From Papaver somniferum (Eukaryota; Streptophyta; Magnoliopsida; Ranunculales; Papaveraceae): a stretch of DNA of 64,000 nt. Every line of letters begins with the position of its first letter. Positions within the stretch are counted from its first letter, which is position 1. The notes under the pieces are model-generated. The model worked only from the letters and a program-made list of their open reading frames with translations, was not told the DNA's origin and made no database searches. Below are positions 1 through 11,870 of this stretch, one piece after another. Where the stretch lies: NCBI RefSeq assembly GCF_003573695.1, contig NC_039358.1, positions 238,396,345 through 238,460,344 of the forward strand, given 5' to 3'. Position numbers and translations under genes: made by a program.

Positions 1-3000
1 CTAAATTTTCTTTTCTCCCGTGAAAACCTAACCCAATCTTGTGATTCTCTGCTCTTCGTTTTATTTCTTTTCTTTCCAAGCTTGAAACCCTTCGACAAAA
101 CCCATGAATAGAACCTGACCACTTCACCCCATGAATAGAACCCGACCCTTCCATTTTTCACCCCCATGATATCAATAAGCAAGAAGTCGATTATTTTCTC
201 CAACCAAATCAAAACGACGCATCTAGTGGTTAATCAACCCTAAACCAAAACCCATATGTTTTTTCAGTTTTTTTCTCATGAAATTCTTCATTTTTCATAG
301 ATTTTAAAGATAGAGAAAAGGAAAATAAATCAATTCATCTCGTTCCTTGTTATCTTACATTGATTTCGGGTAAGCAGATCTGTTTTAAATTGAAAACACT
401 TCTTGTTACATGGTGATTTTATAAATCTTGAATTAAATACCGATTTAAATAGGTTTATGTCCTTTTGTGTAGGTTTTCTGATTGGTTCATGTCCCTTAGT
501 TTGCTGTAATTTCTAAACTTCCTTAACTGTGTTGTTTCACAATTTCTCATCTGCGAAAAAAGAAGAAAAAATGGCTTGACCATAATGACACAGGCTATGT
601 TTTAATTCCTAATCAATTGACTTGATATGCTGATAACTTGATGTCCTTTATGTGTTTGTTGAAATGATTACCTAAAATTTGCTTGGTTTTTATAAATAGG
701 TGCACATCTCTAGAACAAGTATCAGGGTCCAGGAGAGACAATATTCAGCTTTGGTTCCTTGATGCTTTTAATTATGCTATTGCAATCAAGATGAATGTGA
801 TGAATTTGAGTATAAGATTGCTTGGACCTTCCTTTTGTTGAGAAGGTAAAACATTTATTGGATTGGCATGGGTATTACCTGCATACCAAAATTTTGGATT
901 GTGTTCAATATAAGCATGTGACTATTAGTGTAGTTTGTATAAAATGGCAAGCAGAAAGTGGTTAGGGGATTACTTACATGGGAAGGGGAATTAGGATCCT
1001 ACACTTTAGTTGTTTGTGGAATGCCCGTGAGAGGAAAACTTGTATTCCCGGCCAGGTACAGTCAACTTATGTACAGTCGTAAATTAGTACCATCATCAAG
1101 CCTTATTTCTTGGTCGGCCACCCACCATTGTGCGGTCATCTAGTGGATACATCCCATATTAGACTCAACTCTAGTCATCCATCTGGTGGTATATGCTCTT
1201 AATTTGTGTTGTGACCTATAAGTTTTCGCTCGGTTTTGAAAGGGTGGGGTTTGTTGCTCGATCAATAAATGATAAAGAGTACAAGGGATACTTTAGTAGA
1301 AAATCATAATATTGGTAATTGTTTCCTGTAATTTTATAAAATGAATCTGAAATTGATAATCAACCGAAATTTGGGGAACTATACGAGCTGTTTTTGCTTG
1401 AACTTTGCTCACTGTATTAGGCTAGCAGATGCATCACCTATGAGACAAATATGTATCACCTATGTGCAATTTATTTAAGAATCTCAGTGAAATACTTATT
1501 TATTGGGATAGTTATTAATCTCACTTTACTTCTTTCTAGGTATCCATAATGCATTAAGGAATCAATGCCCCATATTTGTTGGAGACAATAATCGACGTTA
1601 AAGAGAATAAGAGTGCCAAAAAAGAACATGATGTACAGTTTTGTTATTAGGACTTCCAATGTTCTTTTAAGAGGTAATCTTTTCTGTTTTCCGGTGTACA
1701 ATTTATTTTTTTCAAGCCAAAATGATACTCCAGCTGGTACATCGCTTTATGTCCTTTAATCAGTGGTTATTCAGTTAGTGACATGATATTGATAGAACGA
1801 AAATGATGGCCCTTTTGTTTATTCTTGTTCCTTAGCATGCTAGTTGTATGTATGCGCGCTCTATTCTTTCGAAAAGGAATAACATGATTTTACCTATGTC
1901 TCACATGGAACTTCAATTACAATTGCTACCGACAAATGCTAGCTCAATTTATGTCTGCATAATTTGTTTTTTTTGTTGCATCTTACATGTTGGGTTAATG
2001 CTTTAGTGGAAAAGTTTTTTCAGTCAGATGAATTCCGGTGTTTCTATTACTTGCTTGTTCTGTTATTTCTATTAGGATTTGAAACCCTTAACGTTATGCA
2101 TCTAATATTATTATTGATTTGTATCCTTATTAATCTTTCAGTTCATATTTTCATCATCGAGTTTAATGCACTTACATAGTAAATTGTATTGTTTTTGACG
2201 AACTAGTTTGTGTGTTGAATTACCGCCACTTTTAGCATTTTGGGTGATTGAGCTATAGTTCTGTTGATAACCAATATTAGGTATTATGTATGTGCCTTCT
2301 GGCAATCTGGGTGATTAAGCTATAAGCCTATAAGTTTTTGTTTTCTGCTGTTGGCGCTTGTTTTGGGGTTAAATGGTGGTTTAGACATTATTATATTTTA
2401 AAGTTGGCAAATTATGTGTGAGATTTGCAGGTTTTATATGGTTTCTTTTGTTATCGACTGTTTCATCATAAATATTAAGCCATGCAGGTGGGTTGGATGT
2501 GTTGATTCCGGTAAAGCCATTATCTGTCCCCCGTCAACAGTCTTACTTAAGCTATAGTCTAATTGTCACCATTACTTTAGTGAGAGCTGTTATTTACATT
2601 TAGTATGCTTATAGATTTTAATTTTTTTCACAGAACAAAGAAATTAGACGCCGAGGTTACAGAGTTGGATACATTTTAGAAATATAAGGAGAAATCAGGA
2701 CCTAAGACTATCTAGGATAAGATATTGCCAGGGGTTTCTGGTTGTTTAGGCGAGACAGTCTTGTATGAGAAGGAATTTCAACATTTCTAGGTTTCAGTTT
2801 ATGGTATTAATGGTCACACAAGTTGATATAAGGAAGGTCTGACCATATAAAATGTATAACCTCTTTACGAGAATGCGATATCTATGAAATATAATGTCTT
2901 TTTTTTCCCACATCGTTCTGCTTTCTTGTTGACGTCCTTTTTATGTGGGTTGTTGATCTAATGGATATTGGTAATGATTGTTGCAAACTTTTATGTTAAT

Positions 3001-4080
3001 CTCGAAGCGAAGGATGAGAGTTACATTTGTAACTAAGTAGATTCCCCTGGGGTAGGGGAATCTACTTTCATACTTTTTTCCTTCTTTTGGTTGAACTAAG
3101 ACCCTGTTTCTTTGTGAATATTCAACGCTCTTACGATATTTTGTTGTAGGTGTGGCAGTAGTTCCTACCATTTATACATGAGAATATATAGCTGCAAAGG
3201 GGTTCTCTATCAAAAGTCACTCTCCAGAAATGATGCAAAAATAAGCTGCAAAAGTTCGCCAGTTTCACTTGTGCTTTATTTTCAATGACTTTTATTTCAT
3301 AGTCATCACAACGAGGATATGCCTCATGTTTTCGATGACCTCAAGAGCTGCTGTGTTCCAAATTTCTCCTCTGAAGAATGTTAGGAATGGTCTACTTTTT
3401 CAAATTATAGAAGTGCATGCTGTAACATTTACACAACTACCAGGAGACTATGAAACTAGTTGGAGGCTTGTACTGTGCTAGAAGACCTGTACTGGAGACC
3501 ACTTTAGCTCACACCTATCTAATGCACCCTCTTCTTGCAACTGGATACATGTTTATAGTTCTACAGTCTTTGTCTACCTTGGTATCTTTCGCTTTGTATA
3601 CTATGTTAAGGGATGGGTTATGATTGTGTGGAGAATCATAGCAGATGCACTACTATATCTTCTTAGAGAATTTGTTACAACTGTGAGACACTTAATTTTG
3701 TATTACTCTCATAGTTTATTCTAAATTTTCTTGTTATCGGGCATAAATACAGCTCACCTTTGCCTGAATTATAGTCTGGTTGGTGTAATTTTACTTATTC
3801 CTGTTAAAAAATAAGCTGATGCATTGTGACAAATTGAAAAACCAAGTGTCCAGTTAGTATATTTGTACCAAGTTGACACACCGACAGTTGTGTCAAACCA
3901 GAAGCATTGCTTGAGAAAAATAGCGTCAACTCCTCCATCTGTATCAAACATACCTCCAATATAACTTGCGCATGTAACAGAAGTACCTACTCTTAGCGTA
4001 CCATTCGAATATAGTTGTTACATGAAATGAAAAGCTGGTCTCACGGTTTTCTGATCATTGAAGTCCTTAAAAATAGATAC
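1..4080. other. No recognisable gene; AT-rich plant intergenic or decayed transcribed sequence
   Basis: No open frame longer than about 80 codons stands out and no protein family is recognisable on either strand. The first 300 bases (pyrimidine-rich, several short ATG frames) look like a plant 5' leader, and there are scattered GT/AG splice-like sites, so part of this may be an untranslated or decayed transcription unit. That is an impression only. The one clear local structure is the hairpin at 3,037-3,065. Confidence 0.4.
3037..3065. repeat. Perfect 11-bp inverted repeat (hairpin)
   Basis: The arms GTAGATTCCCC and GGGGAATCTAC are perfect complements separated by a 7-base loop. No run of T follows, so it does not look like a Pol III end. 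Function unknown. Confidence 0.6.
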
Positions 4081-4081
4081 A

Positions 4082-4500
4082 CCTGACCCTAGTCGAGTTT
4101 CAACAAAACCCAAACACGGCGGATGGTTGTCTCGGTCACAAAATGTGTCTAATGAACCCAACCCTTTGGACACATAAACAAATCAAAGTGTCTTAATCAG
4201 ATTCCTTTCCGTCACGAGTTAATAGGCGTGTCTAAATCCAACCTTTGAACTCGCTACGTACATAATTGCTTAATGTGGCCATATTCTCACCTATGGATAT
4301 AGGTGATGGGCTTAGACTTAGACCCATGACCAAAAGGTGTTTATGGATACGGTTGAAGGGTTTACATTTAAAACCATGACCAAAATGGTGCAATATGACT
4401 ACAGGGTAACACAAAACGTGGCTATAGTTATACCTATGACCAACAGCCACGCAAATAATCCGAAACGTGGCTAGGCTATAAATCAAAAAACGTGGCCTAT
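4082..4500. mobile_element. Possible subterminal repeat region of a truncated DNA transposon
   Basis: Short motifs recur in both orientations: ACGTGGC/GCCACG at least five times between 4,415 and 4,498, and variants of CCATGACC/CCTATGACC and TATGGATA between 4,290 and 4,440. Clusters of short bidirectional motifs are usual just inside the ends of plant CACTA and related elements. No terminal inverted repeat or target duplication could be placed, and the Tat Gag remnant follows directly, so this is a fragment at best. Confidence 0.3.
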
Positions 4501-4556
4501 ATGAAGGTTTGTACTAGTATACAACAAATGATTGCAGAAATGTAAAAAGAATTTTT

Positions 4557-5423
4557 TTGAGAATGATAGATCAAGGAAAACTAAACGACTTTCTGGTAGG
4601 GCATCCACAATCTCAACCACTGCCACCACCACCAGAGTATCACAAAGTGAATACGATGAAAAAGAAGGAAACATTCTTCATAGAAGTTGGTGCAAAAGCA
4701 AAAAATCTATTTTGTCACTCTATCGTACATTCATATAAGACAATTGAAGATTTTCATGATAATGTTTTGAGTAGAGTGTTCGCAAGAGATAATGATGGAA
4801 GAGAAATTATGAATATTGCGAAAATCTCTCCTCTAGAGGAATGGCAGAAACAGATCATTTCTTTTACCGCATAAGAAATTCCGGAAGGAGAAGAGGTGCA
4901 TGACAATCCATTGGTAGTAAAATTAGAAATTAATCCAAAATCGAAAGAATATGAGGATGATGAAGCTGAAGATTCATGGGAAATTAATAGAATTCTAATC
5001 GATACTGGAAGCTATGTGAACATTTTATTTTATCATACTTATAAAACCATGGGTGGAAGAGATGATGATCTTATACCATCAACATATAAGATATATGGTT
5101 TTGATGGTACTGCTAACAAGCCTAAAGGGGAGGTTACTATGCGAATTCCATTGAAGGGAATATCTTCTGAAATATTCTTTTGTGTCGTTGATGTAGAATC
5201 ACCCTACAATGCGTTAATTGGTCGACCTTGGCTACATGGGATTCTAGGTGTAGCTTCAACTTTCCACCAGTGCATCAAATTCCCTCACCCCAGTGGTGTA
5301 GGAATCATAAAGGGAGATTGGGTTGAAGGAAAGAGGTGTTACGAAACTGAGATAGAATCTTGCGAAGGAAGAGCAAACAAGAAGGAAAACTGGCGACACA
5401 AAATCAAGATACACAAGAAGTGA
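4557..5423 (+). pseudogene. Ty3/gypsy (Tat lineage) Gag C-terminus and aspartic protease, broken
   Basis: The frame begins with a Gag-like tail (IDQGKLNDFL, then a Pro-rich stretch) and runs into a retropepsin domain. The catalytic triplet is intact in ILIDTGSYVNILF near 4,994-5,030 (families usually read DTGSSVNI), and the flap-distal signature LIGRPWLH is near 5,215. This protease would cut the Gag-Pol polyprotein in the virus-like particle. An in-frame TAA at 4,872-4,874 separates the Gag tail from the protease. The open frame ends at 5,421-5,423, and no reverse transcriptase follows: after ~320 bases of AT-rich spacer the sequence jumps to the 3' non-coding block of a related element, so RT, RNase H and integrase are deleted here. 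Lineage is inferred from the Gag/PR style and the neighbouring pol. Confidence 0.8.
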
Positions 5424-5744
5424 GAGGTTGATGGTGGATGCAATCGAAAGGAAAGAGAAGAGATGTTGCGAAACTAATGCTAGCTCAGAATAAAAATGAT
5501 GAACATACCACTACCAAGGAAGCAGTAGCAGAAAATAATAAAAAGCAGAGGATGGAAAGGTAATAAAAACAAGAAATGTATGAATGATTAAGTTGTTGCG
5601 ATACTCTCGCAATAAGTAAAATTCTCAAAAATACATTTGATTGAATGCAAAATTGAGATTGCGAAATTCAATACAATATGATGATTTGCGAGACCTCGCA
5701 GAGATAATGAATTTTACAGAAAATCAGAGAAAATGACAAAAGAA
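5424..5744. other. AT-rich spacer after Gag/protease, no gene
   Basis: No coding frame. It contains several TTGCGA/TCGCAA words, a composition mark shared with the rest of this retroelement (for example 6,700, 10,200, 15,060), so it probably belongs to the same element. Confidence 0.4.
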
Positions 5745-6300
5745 AAGGGGAACCTTTATGGCGTACACCCTAGTTCGCGAATACAATTTCGCAAGAGGCA
5801 AATGTAAGACCTAAAGTACGTCATATAAGGGGGTACCTGTTGCATGGCTCAGGGAAAGGCTACACCGCCACCGGAACCTGAGTCATGGAGATTTGGGGTC
5901 AATGCCCATCCGGGAGAGGCACCTTGGATTCTCAGCTTAAGCATATGACTTAGGTTGGGCGACTAAGGTAATAAGGACTCTCCCAAGGAGTGCAGATCTG
6001 ATCAAGGCGCCGAGGTACACGGTTGAGTCAAGAGTGCCAGGGACGTTTGAAGCGTACTTTCCATTCTTGACAAGTCTTGGCTTATACTGCACTCGGCCTG
6101 AAGAAAACCCCACTTAGGGTGCAGTCTCGTAACCATAAGCCCTATAGGTAAAAGGGATAAGAGGCTGCGAAAACAACTGGTTGTTGTTAAGACTGGATGG
6201 GAGGAGCTAACCTTGTATGGTAGAAGTACGCCTCCTTGAAGGGGCAACCAGGGGGAGATAAGGGCGGCACCCTCCATTAGGGAGCTGATAAGTGTCTTAA
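5745..6300 (+). repeat. Conserved non-coding block of the Tat element, copy 1
   Basis: This stretch aligns along its whole length with 13,430-13,960. Shared words include GCGCCGAGGTACACGGTTGA, CTTGAGTCATGGAGATTTGG (here CCTGAGTC), GGGTGC(A/G)GTCTCGTAACCATAA and ATGGGAGGAGC(T/C)AAC. It is richer in G+C than its surroundings and has no long open frame on the plus strand. In the second copy it lies just downstream of integrase, so it occupies the region between pol and the antisense gene. A structural or cis-acting RNA role (packaging, splicing, export) is an inference from conservation alone. Confidence 0.75.
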
Positions 6301-6307
6301 GACGCAA

Positions 6308-6613
6308 ATGTCATGAGGCTTTTTATTCGCAAGGATTAAGGCTTGTCATATTTGTGCAACAATCCTGAAGAGGCAATAATACAAAAAAAAGATAAGACGA
6401 GATCAATGGGTTTTCGCATGAAAGTGCGAAGACGTCCTGCGATTTCGTCGCAAGACGGCAATGTCATGGGGCTTTATTTTCGCAAGAATATTTAGGCCTG
6501 TCATATTGTCGCAACATTCCTGAAGAGGCCATAATACAAAAGAAAAAGTTAAGGCAAGATCAATGGGTTTTTGCATGAAAGTGCAAGGACGTCCTGCGAT
6601 TTTGTCGCAATGA
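6308..6613. repeat. Tandem duplication, two ~153-bp units
   Basis: Unit 1 begins ATGTCATGAGGCTTT at 6,308 and unit 2 ATGTCATGGGGCTTT at 6,461. Both run through CCTGAAGAGGC, ATCAATGGGTTTT and GACGTCCTGCGAT to a TCGCAA end. They differ by scattered substitutions and small indels. The pair sits between the conserved block and the antisense gene of the Tat element. Confidence 0.75.
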
Positions 6614-7004
6614 CAAGAGGTGGCATAATAAGACCTTTAATTAGGAAGGCAAAATAAGACCACACAGGAATGAGATTTTGAAAAGAATCAAAATTCACTT
6701 CGCATAAGATTGCGAAGTTATACATAATTAACGCGAAATTGAGACATAAAATAAGAAAATTTTATGAAATCTCTCATTTGGATTCAAATACAGAGGCAAG
6801 TATGGGAATGTATGAAATTAGAAAATGTTATTTGCTCCATATGATAGATTTACTCAAAGATTCAAGAATTAATGATTATATTGATTAACTGTATTGCAAG
6901 AAGAATTGTTTTAATGAATGCAGGTCAAAATGAAAGAAACACAAATATACAGAAAGAAGAATAAATGTACAAGTATTACAAAGAATCAAAGAAAGAAATA
7001 AAGA

Positions 7005-9709
7005 CTACTTCTTAGTTGATCCTTCATTATCTTCATCAGACTTGTTCCCTTCTTCGTCTGCGTCAGAATCTTCATCACCATCAGAACTTCCATCACTATC
7101 AGATTCTTCATCGTCAGCTTCGCTATCAGAGATAATCAAACTGGGAGTATTCTGTGGGATTTCTTCCAAGAGACAAGGATAATCAGAATGTGGGATATTA
7201 TGATCGTCACAAACCATTTGGATAGTTTGATTGCGAAAATGCATAGCATCATTCTTAAAATTCGCAACAGTGATCTTGATTTGATTCTTTAATCTAGAAT
7301 ACTTGTCGTTGCGAGAAGAAAATTCTTTGCGAGTTCCTCCTTTTCAGCTTCGAGTTCTCAATCTTTTCACGATATCTATTTTCAGAATCTGCGAGCAAAA
7401 GACAATCAATTATTAACTTGATGAAAATTCATAAGAAGCAAAAGATTAGTAAAGAAGAGCAGTTAGTAACCTTCTCTGTCAGAAATCATATCTCTAATCA
7501 AGGTGTATGCTCAACTTGGAGACTAACATTTACACCTAAATCTTTTCTAGCATCATCTAAGATTTTCGCAGCCCAAACAAATTCATCCTCACTACTTATA
7601 AGAAGACGAAACGAATTTGATTTTCCCTTTCGCAGAGTTCGATGTTCTTGCGGTTAGCTTCATCTCGTTCAAGTTGAACTTCAAGAAGAGCTCTTGGAAT
7701 TTCGCCAAAGCCTTGGCACCTTGATCAGAGATGCGATCCTTATCATCTATGTGACCGCTAATTTTGGTTCTTAACTCATTGGTTTTCTCTTTAGAATCAA
7801 GAAGGAGACGCTTAAATCGGTTGGCTAAGCCTAAACTAGATCTATGATCAATTTCTAAGAGGCGAAATTTATATCTAAGCTCATTTAGAGAAAGAGATGA
7901 AATTCTATCATTTGAGAAGCTATTTAAGGAATTGTTAAGACGCTCAAGAACGGTATCATTATCCAAGGAATTAGGAAATGAACGAAGAAGGGTAGCTTCA
8001 TCAGAAAGACCATAAATGTCTACAAAAAGGATCATTTAAATAAGATAAAACAACAGGATGAATGAATGAAGGGAAAAGAGAAAAGTAACATACCGTAAAG
8101 ATGATTATTAGCTTGCTGAAGGCTAGAGATTTTGTTCTTATACGAAGAAGAATCAATTTCTAATTGTCTATTTTTCTCGCGAAGACCTTTAACTTCGGCT
8201 TCCAATTCTTCGTTCTTTGTGCGAAATTGAAGATTATTCTTTTCAAGATTTTCGCGTCTTCTCTCTAGGTCTGAGGCAACAGCAAAAGAAGCTTTTGCAT
8301 CCTGCGAGAAAATATAAAAAATATTAATATAGAAAGAAATTTTGAGTTATGACAATAAATAAATAAAGGGATAAAAATATACCAGACTATTGAGGGAATG
8401 CAAGAAGTCGGGAGTCACTGATCTAGAAACTCCAAGAAGAGAACTATCACCATCCATTAAAGGGACATCGCAAAGTGTAGCGAGAGCCTCGCAGGTGTTG
8501 GCGAATTGGCTATCTCCCATTCCTTGTAGAGAATCAGAAAAGAGGCCAGAGAGCTTAGCCATAAAAGATTCAGGTGGAAAATCTTCACTTGCGACAAGAT
8601 CATCATTGTACTCATCATCCTTGTCACTTTCGAAATTTTCTTGAGGAGGAATATTTGAAGGAGAAGAAGAACGTAGTTTCCTTTTCTTTGAAGGAGGAGC
8701 AGTTGATTTTTCTCTGCGAATAGCACTTTTACCTTTATCACCAGTCTTCGCAACATCAGCAGGCTCTTCTATTTCAGCAATAATCTTCACACACAGATAT
8801 AAATAAGAAATGGAAGCAACAGTATACCGTTTAGAATCATAAGAGAAAATTTCTTACGTCATCTGTGTATGAGCGAAGAGCTAACAGAGTACTAGCTTTC
8901 CCAGTCCTGTTATAACTATCTTTCAGTTTTTGGATCTGCGGAATGTCGCAAGAGTTAACGAACAGAATAATAAAAATAAATAAAGAAATATAAAGTGAGT
9001 TAAATGGGAAGGAACATACCTCTTTCTCCTTCTCGGGCCAAGAGAAAACCCAAGGTTGATAAGCAGCGAGATTCGCAGGAAGAACATTTGACCCAGCAAT
9101 GTAGGGTCCTTTTAGCATTAAAGGAAAAACACACCATTTATCATCTTTGGATTGGCGAGGAGTTGTGTTTTTACCAGAATGCCAGTCGATATCTTGCATG
9201 AGAATTTTGGCTTCATCAATGTTATCTTTCCTTTTTAAGCGAATACCCCAGCGAGTATTCTCTTTCTTCATGGAGATAAGTTCATAGTTCTCAAAGAAAC
9301 TCGCTACTGTGTATTTCTCAGCAATTATCTCTAGGTTTGCGAATTTAGGATCCCTAAGTTCTTTGGAGTACAGATATCCTCTACCAGCACCACGGTTAGC
9401 GAACTATAGCATCAGACAGATGCAGTCCCCACTCAGTTGGAAGATAGCTCGCGAAAATCCCGAGTGAGCGAGAATTTCATAAAATAAAGGAAGATTTGGG
9501 TTATAAAGAGGAATAAGGAGACCTGCGAGAATCTGACCTAGCGAAATTATGATTGATTGATCATCACAATACTGATCAAAGAAAAGTTTGACAGAAAGAA
9601 TTGATTTGGCATTTTCACCAGGAATGGTGGAGAGTGTGAAACCTTTATCAGCAAGATCTTTTTGGACATCTTTTAAACTCTTCTCATGTCTATGACCACT
9701 TGGAGCCAT
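7005..9709 (-). pseudogene. Spliced antisense gene (aORF) of a Tat-lineage Ty3/gypsy element, decayed
   Basis: The gene lies antisense to pol, between the non-coding block and an LTR-like stretch, where Tat elements are known to carry extra antisense ORFs. Exons readable on the minus strand: 9,709-9,020 (230 codons), 8,935-8,858 (26 codons), 8,784-8,383 (134 codons), 8,301-8,094 and 8,019 onward, all with GT...AG introns of 73-84 bp that join in phase. Exon 1 resembles the N-terminal domain of proteins annotated as gypsy-type transposase (Transposase_28 style). Exon 3 is basic/Ser-rich then acidic. Exons 4-5 form a long coiled coil. The last segment (7,005-7,244) ends in an Asp/Glu/Ser tail. 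Breaks: an amber codon at 9,404-9,406 inside exon 1 with the frame open on both sides, and frame changes around 7,600-7,660 and near 7,350. Function unknown. The family match is from memory of its layout. Confidence 0.7.
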
Positions 9710-9959
9710 ATTTAAATATAGAGTATGGGAATGAATAAAAAGTAAGAGGATTGAAGGGGGAAAAATTACAGCAGCAGAACTTGCAGAAGAATAACAGAGT
9801 TGCAGAGATGAGAGATTAAAATAGAAGAAAAAGTAAAAAGAAAAGTGGTAACAAGAGTATATAAAGGATATTTTTTTTACTCGAAGAAATAAACACCATT
9901 AAGACGAAAAGACGTGAGCGGTTGAAAAACAGCGGTTACATAAGACGTGTCAAGAAACA

Positions 9960-10490
9960 AATGGAAGAAAAAATACGTGTGATAAATGCAGAATATGAAA
10001 AGATGAACAGCTGCGGTATTTCTCACATCATTCTCTACTTTGCAGAGAATATATGAGAAGAGGAAAGATGTAGGATCAGAATCTCGCAACTACAATATTT
10101 CAGCGAAATTATCAACAACACGATACAACAGCGTCGCAGAACAATTTCAAGAAGAATATAATAAATGACGTCAGCTAAGATCACGAGAAAGATGTGATAG
10201 TCCTGCGAAAATTAGAGAGCTTGCGAAATTAATATTTGTAAGGTTGTGAGAATATCGCAGATTATACCCGAAAATAAAGGACAGATTAGCTGTCATCCAC
10301 TATGTATTTCCCTACAAATAGTCGTTCAAGTTGTAAAGAAAATGGAGAGATCTTTTTTGAGTAAGAAACAAGTAAATATGAGAGAGAAAGTCTAGAGCAG
10401 AGGTGATTCTTGATTTCTTTATCTTTCTTGTAAGAACATTCAAAGATTGATCAATAAAATTAAGAGTGTAAACCTAAAAATGAGTTGATT
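9960..10490 (+). repeat. LTR-like stretch (U3/R/U5) of the first Tat remnant
   Basis: Blocks here recur in order at 14,995-15,370: TTTCTCACATC near 10,018, GTGAGAAGAGG-like, a GATGTGATAGTC/TGTGATGATC word, CCGAAAATAA, TTAGCTGTCAT(C/A)CACTATGTA at ~10,287 and GAGAGA(A/G)A runs. An AATAAAATT signal is near 10,455. The order promoter-like block then polyadenylation-like block fits an LTR on the plus strand. Exact TG/CA ends and a target duplication could not be placed. The sequence changes abruptly to mid-RT at ~10,495. Confidence 0.5.
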
Positions 10491-10494
10491 AATA

Positions 10495-11090
10495 ATGAAA
10501 TCATATGAGGGGTGTAGTGTAGGATTTCCTGCAACTACAAAGGTGTTTCAGAAATGGATACATAAAACAGTAGAGGTCTATGCCGATGACATGTTAGTAA
10601 AGAGCAAAGAGGCGGAAGATCATGTTGATGATTTGAGAGAAATCTTTGAGCAGATGCGAAAGTTCAATATCAAGGTGAATCCAGAAAAATGTGTTTTCGG
10701 AGTATTATCGGAGGATTTTTGGTATTTATAGTCTCTAAGAAGGGAATAAAAGTTGATCCAGACAAGGTACAAGCGATTTGAGATATGTCACTCCCAGCAA
10801 CGATGAAGGATGTTAAAAAGTTAAGTGGATTAATAGCTTCGATGGGAAGATTTATTTCACGTTCTTCGGACAAATGTCAACACTTCTTCAACATATTAAA
10901 GAAAGGAGCAAAATTTGAGTGGACAGAGGAATGTGACAAGGCATTACAGAGCATAAAAAATTACTCAATGAATTTATCCATTATGCAAAAAGCAAAGCCA
11001 GGAGAAGAATTTTCGTTATATTTGGCATCAACACCATATGCATTAAGCGCGGTCTTGTTACGTTCGGATCAGGGGGTAGAATAACCAATA
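10495..11090 (+). pseudogene. Ty3/gypsy (Tat lineage) reverse transcriptase, 5'-truncated
   Basis: Coding similarity starts in the middle of the RT palm, at the region that normally reads NAGATYQ, so the N-terminal half is missing. The catalytic YxDD box is present as VEVYADDMLVKSKEA near 10,570-10,615, followed by the usual thumb start (RKFNIKVNPEKCVFG). The frame breaks at ~10,730, a TGA lies at ~10,780, and the connection domain (LSGLIASMGRFISRS, later PYALSAVLL) runs to ~11,085, where a stop replaces a sense codon. The enzyme would copy element RNA to DNA, but this copy cannot. Confidence 0.85.
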
Positions 11091-11870
11091 TATTATATAA
11101 GCAAAACGTACAATTCTGCAGAGAAAAATTATTCAAAGATTGGAAAACTAATTCCCGCACTCGTGTATGCGTCCTTTAAACTTTGCATTTATTTTCAGGC
11201 TCATAAGATTAAGGTATTAACAAAAGTACCAATTGAGCATGCGATGAAAAATTCAAAAGATCAGGGAGAATTGAAAGATGGAATGCACAATTGGGAAATT
11301 TTGAAATCGGTTTTGAAGTATTATCTTCACCAAAGTCACAAATCATAGCAGAGTTCCTGACCGAATTTTCATTGGAGGAAGATGAGTATGTAGAAGATAT
11401 GATGGACGTGGATGAAGAACATGGGAATCTTAAAGATTTATTAACATATCGAAATTCAAACATGGGAGATACTAGTATATGGATCATCTAATGGAGAAGG
11501 AAATGGTATTGGCATTGTCTTTATTTCACCAGAAGGAGCGCAAATGGCTTACTCATTCAGGTTGGAGTTCGCATCCACAAACAATGAAAACGAGTATGAG
11601 GCAGTTGTACATGCATTGAAGTTAGCAATTGAAATGGAGATAAAGGAGGCGCGAGTAACTAGTGACTCCCAACTAGTGATTCGACAGATAGAAGGTAAAT
11701 ATTGTACAAATGAACCATCTTTACAGAAATACAATAAATTGGTCATGGAATTAACAGAGCGAATTCCAAACATAAGCTGGAGACATATAGGCAGAAAAGA
11801 TAACAGGCTCGCAGACGCATTGGCTTTCATACCCTCCATATTAATAGATCCAATTGCACGAGATATAAAG
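11091..11870 (+). pseudogene. Tat-lineage double RNase H region, frameshifted
   Basis: Two RNase H-like segments follow RT. The first (about 10,960-11,350) is the degenerate domain found in all Ty3/gypsy elements (YISKTYNSAEKNYSKIGKL..). The second, from ~11,475, is a fuller RNase H: a GSSNGEGNGIGIV core around 11,480-11,520, then NNENEYEAVVHALKLA, a TSDSQLVIRQIEGKY block near 11,660 and a closing HIGRKDNRLADALA near 11,790. An added, archaeal-type RNase H is an established mark of plant Tat elements, which supports the lineage call. The frame shifts around 11,350 and again near 11,490. Confidence 0.8.

Noticed and set aside
9404..9406. Programmed stop readthrough in the antisense gene
   Set aside because: Possible in principle, but other frame breaks near 7,350-7,660 show the copy is simply decaying.
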